Below, piece by piece: positions 22,301 through 33,413 of a stretch of 64,000 nt of DNA. The notes under the pieces were generated by a model. That model was not told where the DNA came from. It ran no database searches and worked only from the letters and a program-made list of their open reading frames with translations. Location: positions 62,001 through 126,000 of the forward strand of contig SWBL01000023.1 of the NCBI GenBank assembly GCA_024195585.1, written 5' to 3'. The DNA is from Aureobasidium sp. EXF-3400. Its lineage: Eukaryota; Ascomycota; Dothideomycetes; Dothideales; Saccotheciaceae. Made by a program: the position numbers and the translations under genes. Position 1 is the first letter of the stretch. Each line of letters begins with the position of its first letter.

Positions 22301-24128
22301 CCTCCGCCAGGACCGCAAGGTTCCTCGTGCTGAGAAGATCGCATACGTCGACAAGGTTATCGACTTGCTTGAACTCAACGACATGCAGGATGCCATCATC
22401 TCTTCCCTCGGTGTCGAGCAACGTAAGCGTCTGACTATCGGTGTCGAACTCGCTGCCAAACCCTCGCTACGTGAGTATCTAGCTCTTTCTTGGTTTATCT
22501 TCGAATAATGCTAACATCCACCAAAGTCCTATTCCTCGACGAACCCACGAGTGGTCTCGATTCACAAAGCGCATACAGCATTATTCGTTTCTTGAAAAAG
22601 TTGACTGCCGCTGGCCAAGCTATTGTCTGCACCATCCACCAACCCTCGTCTGTCCTGATCCAGCAATTCGATATGGTTCTCGCTCTCAACCCCGGAGGCA
22701 ACACTTTCTACTTTGGTCCCATCGGAGAGAACGGAAAGGATGTTATTGAGTACTTTGGTGCTCGTGGCGTAAAGTGTCCTCCAGCAAAGAACGTAGCAGA
22801 GTTCCTTCTCGAAACCGCCATCAAGCCTAGAAAGCGAGCAGATGGAACAAAGATCGACTGGAACGAAGAGTGGCGCAACAGCAAGGAGGCTCAGGCAGTC
22901 ATCGATGAAATTGACGGTCTCAAGCGTATGAGGAGCAAGTCAGTCCACGAATCGCAGTCACAAGACGAAGCCACCGAATTCGCTGCTCCTGTATGGCTGC
23001 AAACTACCATGCTCACCAAGCGTGTCTTCACCCAATACTGGCGCGACCCTTCATACCTTTACGGCAAACTTTTTGTTGCAGCCATTGTCGGTATTTTCAA
23101 TGGTTTCACTTTCTGGCAACTTGGTAATTCCATCCAAGACATGCAGAACCGCATGTTCACGGCTTTCTTGATCCTCACCATCCCTCCTACTGTCGTCAAC
23201 GCCGTCGTTCCGAAGTTCTACCAGAATATGGCCCTTTGGATGGCCAGAGAGTTACCATCGCGTATTTACGGTTGGTTTGCCTTTTCTACCGCCATGGTCG
23301 TTGGCGAGATTCCTATGGCGATTGTTAGTGCGGTTGTATACTGGCTTCTATGGTACTACCCATCTGGATTACCGACTGACAGTTCTACTGCTGGTTATGT
23401 CTTCTTTATGGTGCTCTTGTTCAACATGTTCCAGAACTCATGGGGTCCGTTCGTTCCAAAATCAAGCTCTTGTTCGTCAGCTAACATGCATTATAATAGG
23501 CCAGTGGATTTGCGCTTTCGCCCCTAGTTTCACCGTCATCTCAAACGTATTACCCTTCTTCTTCGTCATGTTCTCGCTATTCAACGGCGTCGTGCGACCC
23601 TACGCCTCTCTCCCTGTCTTCTGGCGTTACTGGATGTAAGTATTATGTCATAGTATTGATACAGGATGCACCGCTAATCGTGGTTCTAGGTACTATATCA
23701 ATCCCTCCACATACTGGATCAGTGGTGTCCTCGCCAAAACTCTTGATGGCATCCGCGTCGAATGCACACCGAGCGAAACAGCCATGTTCAACGTTCCTAA
23801 TGGCCAGACCTGCCAGTCATACGCTGGTGCCTTTGCGGCCTCAGCAGGTGGATACCTCCTCAACCCTGACGCCACTGCCGATTGCCAGTACTGTCCCTAC
23901 GAGTACGCCAACGGCTATCTTGCCTCTCTTAATATCAAGGCTAGCCAGGCGTGGAGAGATCTTGGAATCTTCTGCATCTTCGTTGTTTCCAACTGGGTTC
24001 TGGTCTACTTCTTCATCTACACCGTCCGTATCAGAGGCTGGAGCTTTGGCTTTGGAAAGCTCTTTGGTGCTCTGGGTAGCCTGATCGGACTCATTAAGAA
24101 ACCTTTCAAGGGCAAGAAGAAGGAGTAG
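19350..24128 (+). CDS. PDR-type ABC-G transporter, 1537 aa, four exons
   Basis: Full-size plasma-membrane efflux pump of the CDR1/PDR5/AtrB type, (NBD-TMD)x2, exporting azoles, toxins or other hydrophobic compounds (family knowledge). Exons 19350-22470, 22527-23444, 23500-23635 and 23690-24128 join in phase. The degenerate first Walker A GRPGAGCTTF has Cys at 229 where Lys is usual. The first signature is VSGGERKRVSIAE and Walker B region VVCWDNSTRGLD. The second Walker A GASGAGKTT is complete (K925), the second signature LGVEQRKRLTIG lacks the usual LSGGQ, and Walker B is LLFLDEPTSGLD. This asymmetry is normal for fungal PDR pumps. Each half has about six hydrophobic segments, and the PDR loop with paired cysteines precedes the last helix. 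Introns are 54-56 bp; the second uses donor GTCCGT. Confidence 0.96.
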
Positions 24129-24647
24129 TGTCTTTTTTTCCCCCTTCTTTTTTATTCAAGCTCTTTCGCGGTTTCCTAAAAATGCAATCTGATAGAGGTG
24201 GGCATTGAATCTTAGCATGGCGTTGAATGTTTCGGTTATCGTAATGCGTCTGATCTGAGGGGTTATTCAAGTTGCAGCTGAAAGGCTGAATAGAAATTGA
24301 TAAATCTCTTTCATCTCAAAAGTCGAGTGCATTGTGTCGTTTAGTATGACTCTACCCTGTGTAATAAGATGATTTCGTCTCGTGCGGTCCGTTCACTTTG
24401 AGGAAGGTGCGACGGACTTACTCAGATACAATGGCCACGACAATTCTGTAAACAGATATGGAAGGAACAATCGAGGTGATTCAAGAAATACAAGGCAAAA
24501 GAAGGTGGAACAACCGATGCTCTGATATGGGCAGACGCATGTAGCCTTCCAGTCCCCAAGATGTTTTCATGGCCAACTCAGGATTTGAAAAGTACTTGTA
24601 CATTCTGATAGCTTGTGGTGTCACTATACACTGCAGTGTGAGAAATC
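24129..24647. other. Convergent 3' intergenic region
   Basis: 519 bp between the ABC transporter stop and the SDR stop. A T-rich tract follows the ABC stop. No gene is seen. Confidence 0.5.
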
Positions 24648-25674
24648 TCAGATGTTGTTCAGGATGCCAGGCTGAATAGCCTCCAGCTTGGCACTCAACT
24701 CCGCCCAGACTCTTTCCTGTGTTATTTTGCCCTCTTCGCTCCTGACGAACTTGGAAGGCTCCTCAACCATGCAGTCACTCATGTACTGGCCATGAGTATC
24801 GTGTGAAGCAAGTGCGGCAGCAACAAGTGTTCTGCTGCCCACTTCAGTTGTCCTAGCCAGAAGCTTGTACATCAATTGGAAGGCAAAGCCTTTATACTCC
24901 CTCGACAGCTCGCTGTAGCAGAAGCCGGGGTTCATGGTGTTAATGGTGATTGGATATGGTGATGTGGTTCTCTCAGCCAAGGCTCGAGTACAGAAGACAT
25001 CCATGAGTTTGCTGACCAGGTATCTTGCGCCCATGTCGGCAGATTGGAGCGTTGCCAGAGTGTCGAAGATTGAGTCTCCAATCTTTCTCTCAGGAAGGTC
25101 AGTCCAATGGTGAACTTCGGAGGCGACAATTGTGAGTCTAGGCTGAATGTTGTGCTTTTGTGATGATCGCTTCAGCGCAGGCAGCACGAGAAGGGCTAAG
25201 AGGAAGGTCGAAATTACGTTCACCGTGATTGTGGACTCGTTACCTTCAGACAGGCTGAACTTCGTGGTATTGATACCTAGTAGAGTCAGCCTGCATGCGG
25301 TCACTTAGCGGAGTCCAATAAGACATACCAGCATTTTCGATGATGGCATCGATGCGAGGCAGAGTATCGACCTTCTTGACAAACTCCTTAACGCTGTCGA
25401 AAGCAGACAGGTCTAGTGACCACACCTCTGCTACTCCAATCCTCTTGGTACTTTCCTCAATGTCCTTGACCGCTGCTTCGCCTTTTTCCAGATTTCTGCA
25501 CGCGAGGATGACTTTATCTGCCCCTAGTCGGACCAGGTGACGAGATGTTTCAAGCCCCAATCCAACGTTCGCTCCAGTCACAATGTAGACTTGTCCCTTA
25601 CATGATTGCTCTGGATACTTGGGAGTGACGAAGAATTGCGAGTAGAGAAACCTGAGGATAGACGTGTAATCCAT
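24648..25674 (-). CDS. Short-chain dehydrogenase/reductase (retinol dehydrogenase-like), 324 aa
   Basis: NAD(P)(H)-dependent oxidoreductase of the SDR superfamily; substrate unknown. Exons 25674-25329 and 25276-24648 are joined across a 52-bp intron (donor GTATGT, branch GCTGAC, acceptor TAG) within the NAG motif (ENAG^INTTKFS). The cofactor motif TGANVGLG is at 33-40, and an ACRN segment after the second strand suggests NADP(H). The catalytic Tyr and Lys are Y201 and K205 in YLVSK, and MNPGFCYSEL follows as the usual PG motif. A hydrophobic N-terminus (ILRFLYSQFF) could associate with membrane. It resembles fungal reductases near secondary-metabolism genes, but no cluster is present here. 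It is convergent with the PDR pump. Confidence 0.9.
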
Positions 25675-26088
25675 AGTCGTGTCTTGGATCAGAATCGTCT
25701 GGTGTCGAGGATTTTATGCTGAAGATTAGTTGTTCGTTGATGTTGAATGTTGGGGATTCATCCATGAGCAACTGTGTTACGAATATATATTGCCTTCCTC
25801 TTGGTGTCACGCGGCCTCATTTTCGACCGTTCCTCATCCACCATCCCTCGCATTTCCAGGAAGATGCGCGGACATAAGGGAAGACTTGCTCCGGATCCGG
25901 TAATGCGGCCCCCATGTTATTGCTCGTTGAGTCAAGAGGATGGCATCACAGGTGGGGGTGTTGATACTGGCACCTATCTTACCGGCCATATGGTTGCTCC
26001 GTCGTCTTGCCAAACTCCGGCATCGTATCCGAGCAAGAGATCGTCAAAATGTGTGATTGAAGCCCCTCTTGTGAACCGGAGGTCCATT
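25675..26088. other. Intergenic upstream of SDR
   Basis: 414 bp. An ATATATAT run at about 25783-25790 lies ~110 bp upstream of the SDR start and could be its TATA element (minus strand). A plus-strand open frame here has no protein-like features. Confidence 0.4.
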
Positions 26089-26301
26089 CTAGAACCATGC
26101 CAGAAAGCCATCAGTCTTGCATCGATCGCAATAGTCCGGTACAGCGATCGGTCCCCTATCTTTAACCATCAATGGTCTTTCTTTCTGCGCAGGCCACAGT
26201 TCGCACTTCCGTCCAGTTGTCTTTGCAGCATGACATTCGAGATAGTATCGCTTCACCACATGGCCGCACTTAAGTGACTTGACTAGCTCGAATGTACACA
26301 T
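26089..26301 (-). CDS. Candidate 70-aa Cys-rich, putative zinc-binding protein
   Basis: A single-exon frame of 70 codons begins MCTFELVKSLKCGH. It has cysteines at 2, 12, 23, 33, 57 and 60, with CGH at 12-14, ECH near 23 and a final YCDRC. The spacing (C..CGH...C...C...CxxC) resembles small fungal Cys/His proteins thought to bind zinc. I recognise the pattern only, not a named family. There is no signal peptide, so it is unlike secreted Cys-rich effectors. A TATATA element lies ~220 bp upstream and a CT-rich leader ends just before the ATG. It could continue through an unseen intron. Chance is less likely because of the ordered Cys/His pairs. Confidence 0.5.
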   Translation of the reverse strand: MCTFELVKSLKCGHVVKRYYLECHAAKTTGRKCELWPAQKERPLMVKDRGPIAVPDYCDRCKTDGFLAWF

Positions 26302-26953
26302 TGTCGCTGGTAGGTGCAGAGACTGAAAACTTGAGAAGAGTTCACCGATTGTAGTTCAAAAAGACGCTCTTGACTAGGGAAACAATCCACAACGAAAACC
26401 ATCGAGTATGTATACCATCGCGAGGGCTCAAAGAAGCCCTTCCACCCACTTTCCGACGCCATCACGCTGGCATGGTGTGATTTGCCAATCCGCTCCCCAC
26501 GAATTCGCCCTGACGCGCAGTATATACATAACGTGCAGAACAATGTTGACCAAATCCCATCGACGTGTCTTCACGCACCGGGCCGCCGGGTAGGCCCTAG
26601 ATCTGTGGGCTCGGTATGCTCACCAGTGCATGAATGCATGAACGGTGGCCCGAATATCAATCTGAAACGTAAAGGCATGTAAGCGACCAAGATTGTTGCT
26701 CTTCCCTTAAACATACTCCACGTCTTGCCGATCCAGAACGAATAGCTCGCTCAGAGAGCAGACGTAGCTGACGACATGAACGTGTGACGCCATTCGGGAC
26801 TCTACTTTTTTGGGATGGCTGCATCGGGCTTGATCTCAGTCCATCGTGATTTCAATGCAATCCTGGATGCATCGCAGGGTCATATCGCAAGTCTCTTGCG
26901 TTGGCCATACGCAACATCCATGCAGCAGACATGGTATGACAACCACCATGAGC
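26302..26953. other. Intergenic, no supported gene
   Basis: About 650 bp between the Cys-rich gene and the 3' end of the dioxygenase gene. Contains the TATATA run near 26522 (minus-strand use). No other feature is seen. Confidence 0.45.
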
Positions 26954-29900
26954 TCAGTCATCGGTAAGATCAATTACAACAGCTTTTCGTTTCCGGCCGG
27001 CGACTTGAGGTATGTCGGATTGTGTTGCAGCAGAAGTCGACGCCCCAGCAGTAGCTGCATTCGAGGCGCTCAACGATGCGACGACGGTCTGCGTTGATTG
27101 AGTTAGTTGCTGTGGAGCGGCGGTCATGATTCTCACTGTCCTCAGCGCCATAATCTCAAAGTACTTGTCTCCGAGTAGTTTTCTGAGCTGACTCGGAGAG
27201 CTCGATGTGCCCTCCTGATCTTCGAGAGAGCGAAGTGCTGCTAATGCTGACTTGGCTTTGTTTGTCCAAGTTCTGAGTTTTTCTTCGAAGCTCTTGCCTT
27301 GTTTCGTGACCACCATGGTCTCGATGTACCCGCGTTCTGTTATGTGAGTGCAATCTGTGTATGCATCCAGCTGGGAATGTAGATGGTGTCGACGTTGTTT
27401 TGAGACACGGATTTGTTTGACACGATCTACAGGACTGCGCAAGAAGGCATTCAGATCCATGCAGTCACGGCAATTGCATCTCACTGGATTTCTTGACCAA
27501 TTGATTTGAACAGGCTCCTGCCCAACAAACCGAAAGACATACTGCGCCAGACATGTTTGAAACAGGTCCTCGTACATGGCGATCTCGTCCTTTCCATCAA
27601 TCAGTCGCATAATTATGCCTTTCAAGAAGGGTAAAATTGTGTGCTCGCAATCTTCCGGATCCATGGTTGCCGTTTCTGCTTTGACACGAGCTATGGGCAA
27701 TCGACCATATTCGTTCAGCTGTAAGTCCATGACGTGTCCGAGGACATTTGCTAATACTTGACCATCAAGCGCAGGCTTGCGGGTATCTTGTATACGGCTT
27801 ACACCGTAAGCCCCGTACGCCCCGTAAGTAGAAGTATGTCGAGGTTGAATTGGTTGTGGTTTGCGGAGTGAGAAATTGTTGGCCACGATCTTCACTAAAG
27901 GCCTGTAGATCGATAGCAAGTTCTCGGTGAGCGATTCTGAGCGCTCAAACAATTTGGCGAGGAATGCTGTCATGAAACTTGTCTTAGCTGGGTCCGAGCC
28001 TTGCATTTGGCGTTCAACATTAGGTATGATCCTGGGATAGCCTAGTACGACTTTCTCAAAACTAACACAAATCAGCACAATCATTCACGAGATTGATGTT
28101 AGTCAGGTCTTACATGGTTTCCAGTCTTGTACGATCTTCTGGAAGTTTCAGATTCATCAAGTACTTCAGGTTGCTCAACGATCGGAGAGCACTCTCCGAA
28201 AGACTGTCCTTGAAAGCAGAGGATAGACCCGGTAACACATCGGTCAGACCGAACTCTGCACAAACTGTGATAGCCTCGGAGATAGTAGTATCTGTGTATT
28301 TGTGGGCCCTTGCACCCGGATATGTGGCCTTGGAACAGTTATCTGACATCACGCGGCACAAGTGCCTCAAACTCTTTTGGAGTGGTTCTCCCTGAAGATC
28401 TGGGAAGTCGCGAGCTCGTTTGACCAGGTGTCGAAGGACTGAAAGAATTTTAGTATCGCCACCAGTACCATAACCAGGATCATGCTGCCATAAGAAGACA
28501 TCTGCGATACATTCGTTAGGGACCAGAACGAGAGCCGAGTCCTTATACCAATGTGTCGAGGTTGCTCCAGCATTTCCAGTCCAGCCTTCATACTCGTGTT
28601 CGTCAGGGTCGCGATCTTCGTAGGGTTCTTCTTGCAGAATATCTTCCTCCTCAATGGCGAGGTCAGTGATGACTACAAGTCCATCAGGATCGACTACCCT
28701 GGTCAACGTCAGAGACTCCTCCAAGACGTCCTCAATTGCATGAAATTCGCCGTCGCTGCCTTCTTCTTCATCATCGTAACGAGAACGATAGCCATGATAA
28801 CCAGACTCCGCAGACCCATGCACTTGCTTCTCCAGGCTTGCTAGATAGAGAGCGTAACCCATCTGGTTACCGACTGAGAAAAGTCGTTGTGCTTTGAGCA
28901 AGTCAGACCCTTTTAGGGTATGAAGACGGATGCTAGCGTCAGTGTACTTGTGGTCCAGCTGGTAGATTATCCTGTCTGCTTCACCACTTGCGTTTTTGTT
29001 TATCTTGTTCCACTCAGTAAGTATACCACGGAGCTTTTGCTCGGCACTGGCAGTAGAGTTGAAATGCTCGTAATCTGTCTGGATAAGGTTATAGGTCAAG
29101 ACCCAGCGATATCCTGAAGTAACCTCTTGGCTTGGAGAAACATCAGCAAGCGCCGTATATGTTGTAGAAACATAATTCACCCACACTTCATGAAGTACGT
29201 CGGAATACCTGGTGTACATTAATTGGCTTTTTCATCAACACATTGTCTTGACTTACCAAGCAAGGTATTCGTGATTGTGAGTTTGAAGCAAGCATCGCTG
29301 TCCGTTGTGTGACACAACAACGGCACCACCCCAGTGCGCAGATGGCAAGCTGACGACCAATGTCCCAAACATTCCCGGGGTCTTCTCAGAGTCAGCATGC
29401 TGTTTGAACATTGCGCCTCCCTCATAGAGAAGCATCTTATACAGCTCCGCATGTATACCATCGCCCTTGACTCCCAACTCGCTACATGCCAAGGTCGTGA
29501 TCGAGTCGACGTACGATTGCCAGTGCTCACCCAGGGAGAAGCGGTCTGGGCTCAGTTCCCAGGTACTGAAAGCAACGGCACGGTCAGCATGATTTTGTCA
29601 AGAAGAGATGTTACCTCGGAGCAGAACCGCAGACCATTTGCACACGGTTCGGCTTCATATATAGCCCTGGTCTTCGAATCTATATCTCTATATGAGAACA
29701 AGTGTTCGCATTATGCTTACTTTCGCACGGAAGTATCGACAATCGTCTCTTCTCCCTTTCCGAATGGAGCTTGGTGGGCAGCTTCTATGAGCTTGAGGGC
29801 GTCCCTCGAGCCTAGAGGAATTGATATACCGTGTCCAGGGGTATCATCGATTCCAAGTAGTCGTACTTGCGGGTCCACAATTTGGTCGAGTCTTCTCATG

Positions 29901-30049
29901 GTTGCAAAACGACCGGTACCTTTGATCTCATCAAGGTACTGGTGAAGCTCTTCTCTCACATCGTCCCAAGCAACCTCGACATCTTTCGCGTGATCGTTGT
30001 CTTGAAGAGTGGCCATGGCTTCCGGTGGTTCTCCAATTGTGGCAGCCAT
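26954..30049 (-). CDS. 2OG-Fe(II) dioxygenase-like protein, 928 aa, five exons
   Basis: Large fungal protein with an N-terminal prolyl-4-hydroxylase-type Fe(II)/2-oxoglutarate dioxygenase region. Exons 30049-29721, 29565-29257, 29208-29185, 29130-28114 and 28061-26954 join in phase. Predicted iron ligands are H166 and D168 (KQHADSEK) and H219 (VLHEV). R229 in SGYRWVLTYNL is placed to bind 2-oxoglutarate. This order follows the DSBH fold of the family. Exon 3 is only 24 nt. The next intron (54 bp, donor GTGGGT, branch GCTGAT) is in frame, so the unspliced frame stays open but adds 18 residues beside the ligand. The C-terminal 600 residues are helical with an RCNCRDC motif and end in a basic GRKRKAVVIDLTDD, similar to a SUMO-interacting or NLS tail. 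Substrate unknown. Confidence 0.85.
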
Positions 30050-30657
30050 TCGGGGCTATATTGGTAGAATGCGCGAAGGTTTAGGTTGACGTGTTTCGAC
30101 GCGTTTGTGCAAAAGCTACACGCATCATCAGCGAGAGCTTTTTCTGTGGGGCCTAACAAGCGTTTTCAATCGACCATGACTGGATCGTAGTTCCCCATAG
30201 GCCCCTTAGCTATTGCTACTATAAGAACTTCTATATGAAACGCGAGACGGTGCTCTTTGAGGTCAGGATGAGTTGCACATAATGTTGGCAACACTGTGCT
30301 GAACAGATTCACATATGTTGAGCACAAAATGTTTGTTCCCATCAAAGTCACCTCTTCGTCCTCGGTGTTCGTAGTTTCAAATCAGACAATAATCTTACCC
30401 TAGCGGCATGGATACAAAGCATAGTGAGTAGTCAAGCGGACGCAAGAACGCGATCGCGCTCATGTTGTCGTGAGATCTGGAGTGATTCTGGTGACGTAGG
30501 TATTTTGGCTTTGCAGGACAGTCAAGCCGTCACACCGCACTTGCCAAAAGTGTACACCACACTTGCCAGAAAGAAAACTTCTCAGCTGCAAAAGATTGAT
30601 CAATTTCGTGTATTCAACACCAAATCTCGAAGTCCACAAATCTTCTGCGTTCGACAC
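30050..30657. other. Divergent promoter region, dioxygenase / NADAR
   Basis: About 600 bp between divergent starts. An in-frame extension of the NADAR gene reaches 30424 but begins without a convincing start context. No TATA box stood out. Confidence 0.45.
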
Positions 30658-31323
30658 ATGAGTGGAGCTCTTTGGCATCTTCGGAACATCAGAACTCGAC
30701 CTATCTTGAAGCTGGGCATAGCTACAACATCCAGAAAAATGTCTTTCAGAGTCACGAAAACACTCACCTCAAACGATGGCAAGAACGAAGACGTTCCCTA
30801 TGGACCCTCAGTCTGGTACACCGACAAACATCTGTTCACCTATGGTTATGAATTACAGTTGCCAGAAGCCCGACTTCAGAACTGGTATCCATCATCTTTC
30901 GTAGACCCCGAGGACCCAAGCACTCGCTTTCAGACAATGGAGCACTACATAATGTGGCGCAAAGCCATGTGCTTCCAGGACCATGAGACAGCGAAAAAGA
31001 TTCTCGTGGCAGCTACGCCCAGCGAAGCCCAAGCACTTGGCCGCGAGGTCAAGAATTTCTGTGGCTCGAGGTGGCGCAAAGATGTGCTTGGTGTTGCAAT
31101 AGATGGAAATTGGTTGAAGTTTTCCCAAGTCGCTGAATGCCGAGAGGCCTTGTTGGCGACGGGGGACAGAGTCCTCGCGGAATCGAACCCTGCTGATAGG
31201 AATTGGGGCATCGGCTTCCGTGGAGACGAAGCTGCAGAGCATGAGAGTGAATGGGGCACGAACTTGCTCGGCATGGCGCAAATGAGAGTCCGGGACAGAC
31301 TCAGGGAGGAGGGAAAGCAGTAA
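30658..31323 (+). CDS. NADAR (YbiA-like, DUF1768) protein, 221 aa
   Basis: NADAR proteins belong to the YbiA/RibX group linked to hydrolysis of N-glycosidic bonds in riboflavin-pathway intermediates and ADP-ribose metabolism (family knowledge). Visible family blocks are LQNWYPSSF, then RFQTMEHYIMWRKA, CFQDHETAKKILVAATPSEAQALGR, VAECREALLATGDRVLAE, DRNWGIGF and the end NLLGMAQMRVRDRL. A single exon holds the whole domain. The start used (30658) gives an Arg-rich, acid-free leader (MSGALWHLRNIRTRP) that resembles a mitochondrial presequence. The ATG at 30739 (MSFRVTK) would give a 194-aa cytosolic form. It is divergent from the 2OG dioxygenase gene about 600 bp away. Confidence 0.88.
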   Translation: MSGALWHLRNIRTRPILKLGIATTSRKMSFRVTKTLTSNDGKNEDVPYGPSVWYTDKHLFTYGYELQLPEARLQNWYPSSFVDPEDPSTRFQTMEHYIMWRKAMCFQDHETAKKILVAATPSEAQALGREVKNFCGSRWRKDVLGVAIDGNWLKFSQVAECREALLATGDRVLAESNPADRNWGIGFRGDEAAEHESEWGTNLLGMAQMRVRDRLREEGKQ

Positions 31324-32404
31324 AGGCTCGCAAGATCTGGAAAGGCCTCCTGAGAAGCAGCATATCGAGCGCATGATTCCCTCTAGCACTGTACTAATAT
31401 CATGACCAAAAGCACGGTAGCTACAAACAAATTAACTGCCAATATATTACAATAATAATTCACGCAAGTCGTTTGGACAAACCGCGTCTCGAGAATTTTG
31501 AGATTGACTCGTAGTGTAGGATTCATCTTCCGTCAATCCTTCTTGGAGTAATAATGCACTTCATGAGTGGCACGAAGTATGTTCAGGGTAAAAGCCTTTT
31601 GTCGCATTTATCCGCCATACGGATCGCGCTGCAGGCAACAAGGATGGTGTAGCTATCGTCTAATCGGAAAATTGAGAGTGGCTTACAGATTAGGTAGCGA
31701 GAGGTATCTACCCCAGGGCAGGGGAAGCTGGTTGTCATGGAAAGCAGGATCTTAGGGCTCGCTTCAATTAGCCTATTTTCCAGTTCGGGGCGGTTGGATG
31801 GTTGTTATTGTCAATTAATAATAATACAGCGCTAGCGAGGTCGTTTCTAGTCCGGAAGTCCGACCCAGCACAACGAAGTCGCGAGTTATGAGGTGCCAGG
31901 TCAACAGCATTCCACAATCAAATTTGCCAAACGAAGGAAGTGCGGCAGAGAGAGGCTGACAAGACATGGCCAAGTGAACTCTCTCCGCGGGGTTCATTCG
32001 CGGATGTGGAGTCTTCCGTGGCGTGACTCGGTGACTGCCAAATTTGACATACACGCCATGCTATATTTGCGTGAACGTACCTTGTACATAGGTGTTCGCA
32101 TCGACATTTGTTCTGCGATCTAGGTAGATTCGCGATCACGGGATCTTTGACAGGAGGGAGACGGGACAGATGGACAAATTGTAAGAATCAATCATTAAGA
32201 AGTTTAATTGAAATGGTGTTGAGAAGATCCGAATCAGATCCTCCTTACGAGGCCTCCCCTCGATCCTTGGTGAAGCCTGGGTATCCTGCAAATAGTAACA
32301 AAAACATACGAAAGGTAGTCATCCTGATTTCGAAGTCATGCGGCATCATTCTAGCGTGGCCTCAGCGTCGAAATATCCATAACATTGATCGTGAAGGTTG
32401 TCAT
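31324..32404. other. Intergenic, partly AT-rich, no supported gene
   Basis: About 1.1 kb. 31390-31460 and 31800-31830 are AT-rich. Near 31853 a short GTCCGGAAGTCCGAC motif resembles the hairpin at about 10215, which may mean small repeat relics. No open frame with protein character is seen. Confidence 0.4.
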
Positions 32405-33413
32405 TTAAACAGACTGGGCGGCACGAGCATCCGAGTTGTCAACCTTCTCACGTCTCTCACGGCCCTTGTCAGACCAGGGGAAGTGAGCGACGGGAATGAT
32501 GAAGAAGGAGTTGCTGGTGTCGGCAATACCGGCAAGGGCATTGTACCAGGCGGCGAAAGCAGCGATGATACCGAAAGCACCTCCAGCTCTGAGAAGGGGA
32601 ATGTTTCCGTGGTAGAGGTATGACAGGCCCAGGCAGAGGAAGGCAAGGTCGAGGGTAAAGAAGAGGAGGAAGAAGGCGACAGTCGAGCGCAGTGTACAGA
32701 TGAGAAGGAGGAAGGTGAAGATGAACCAGCCCTAAGCGGTGATTAGCTCAATTCAATGATCGGCTGAAGCGCGCATCGTGCTTACCATCAAATAGAAACC
32801 GAAGACGTCGTCGAATCCATTGCCGCTGTAAGCGCTAGCAATTTCGAAGCCACCAGGAGTGAGGATGATGGCAGTGCCAATCCAGAAACCACCGAAAGAC
32901 GAGAGAGCAGTAGCACCAAAGGTGTTTCCAATGGCCATTTCCCTGCAAATCATGAGCTACTATTACCAGAAATCTTGATGATATTTTGAATACATACCAC
33001 ATGCCGGCAAGGAGCTGGACCAGACCACCGTATGCGAAAGCAGCACCAACAACGATGTTGGCCTCGGTGATACCGCGAGTACCAAGGTTGATCAGAGAGA
33101 GGACAAAGGTGGTAAGAGCGAAAGCGCTCAGACCGAGAGGAGCAGGGTTGGCGAACTTGCGGTCGGCGATGGGCTTGTAGAGACCAGGCTGGAATTCACC
33201 ACCGAAGGCAGGGAGACGGACAGATTCGCCAGTGTTGATGTGTGCCAGAGGGTTGCCGCCATAGTCGTAAGGCTTGCGCTGCTTGATGGGGCCAAGGTTG
33301 GCAGGCGCATGGTCATAGCCATTGACACCATTGATACCATTGTAACCGTCGGTCTCCTTGTCGAGGCCATAGCCCTCGGCGTTGATGGCGTTCTGCTCCT
33401 GTGCAGTGGACAT
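32405..33413 (-). CDS. GPR1/FUN34/YaaH (ATO/Ady2-type) acetate/ammonium transporter, 299 aa
   Basis: Plasma-membrane carrier for acetate/monocarboxylate (and linked to ammonium export in yeast). Exons 33413-32998, 32942-32786 and 32731-32405 join in phase (introns 55 and 54 bp). The family signature NPAPLGL occurs at about residue 88, followed by the first membrane segment (SAFALTTFVLSLINL). About six hydrophobic segments follow, including GLVQLLAGMWEMAIGNTFGA and a Leu/Phe-rich stretch. The N-terminal ~85 residues are polar, and a short Gly/Asn repeat (NGINGVNGYD) is unusual. The C-terminus is basic and soluble. Length is normal for the family. Confidence 0.94.

Noticed and set aside
25774..26277. 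167-codon plus frame
   Set aside because: No protein-like features, and it overlaps the more convincing Cys-rich gene on the other strand.
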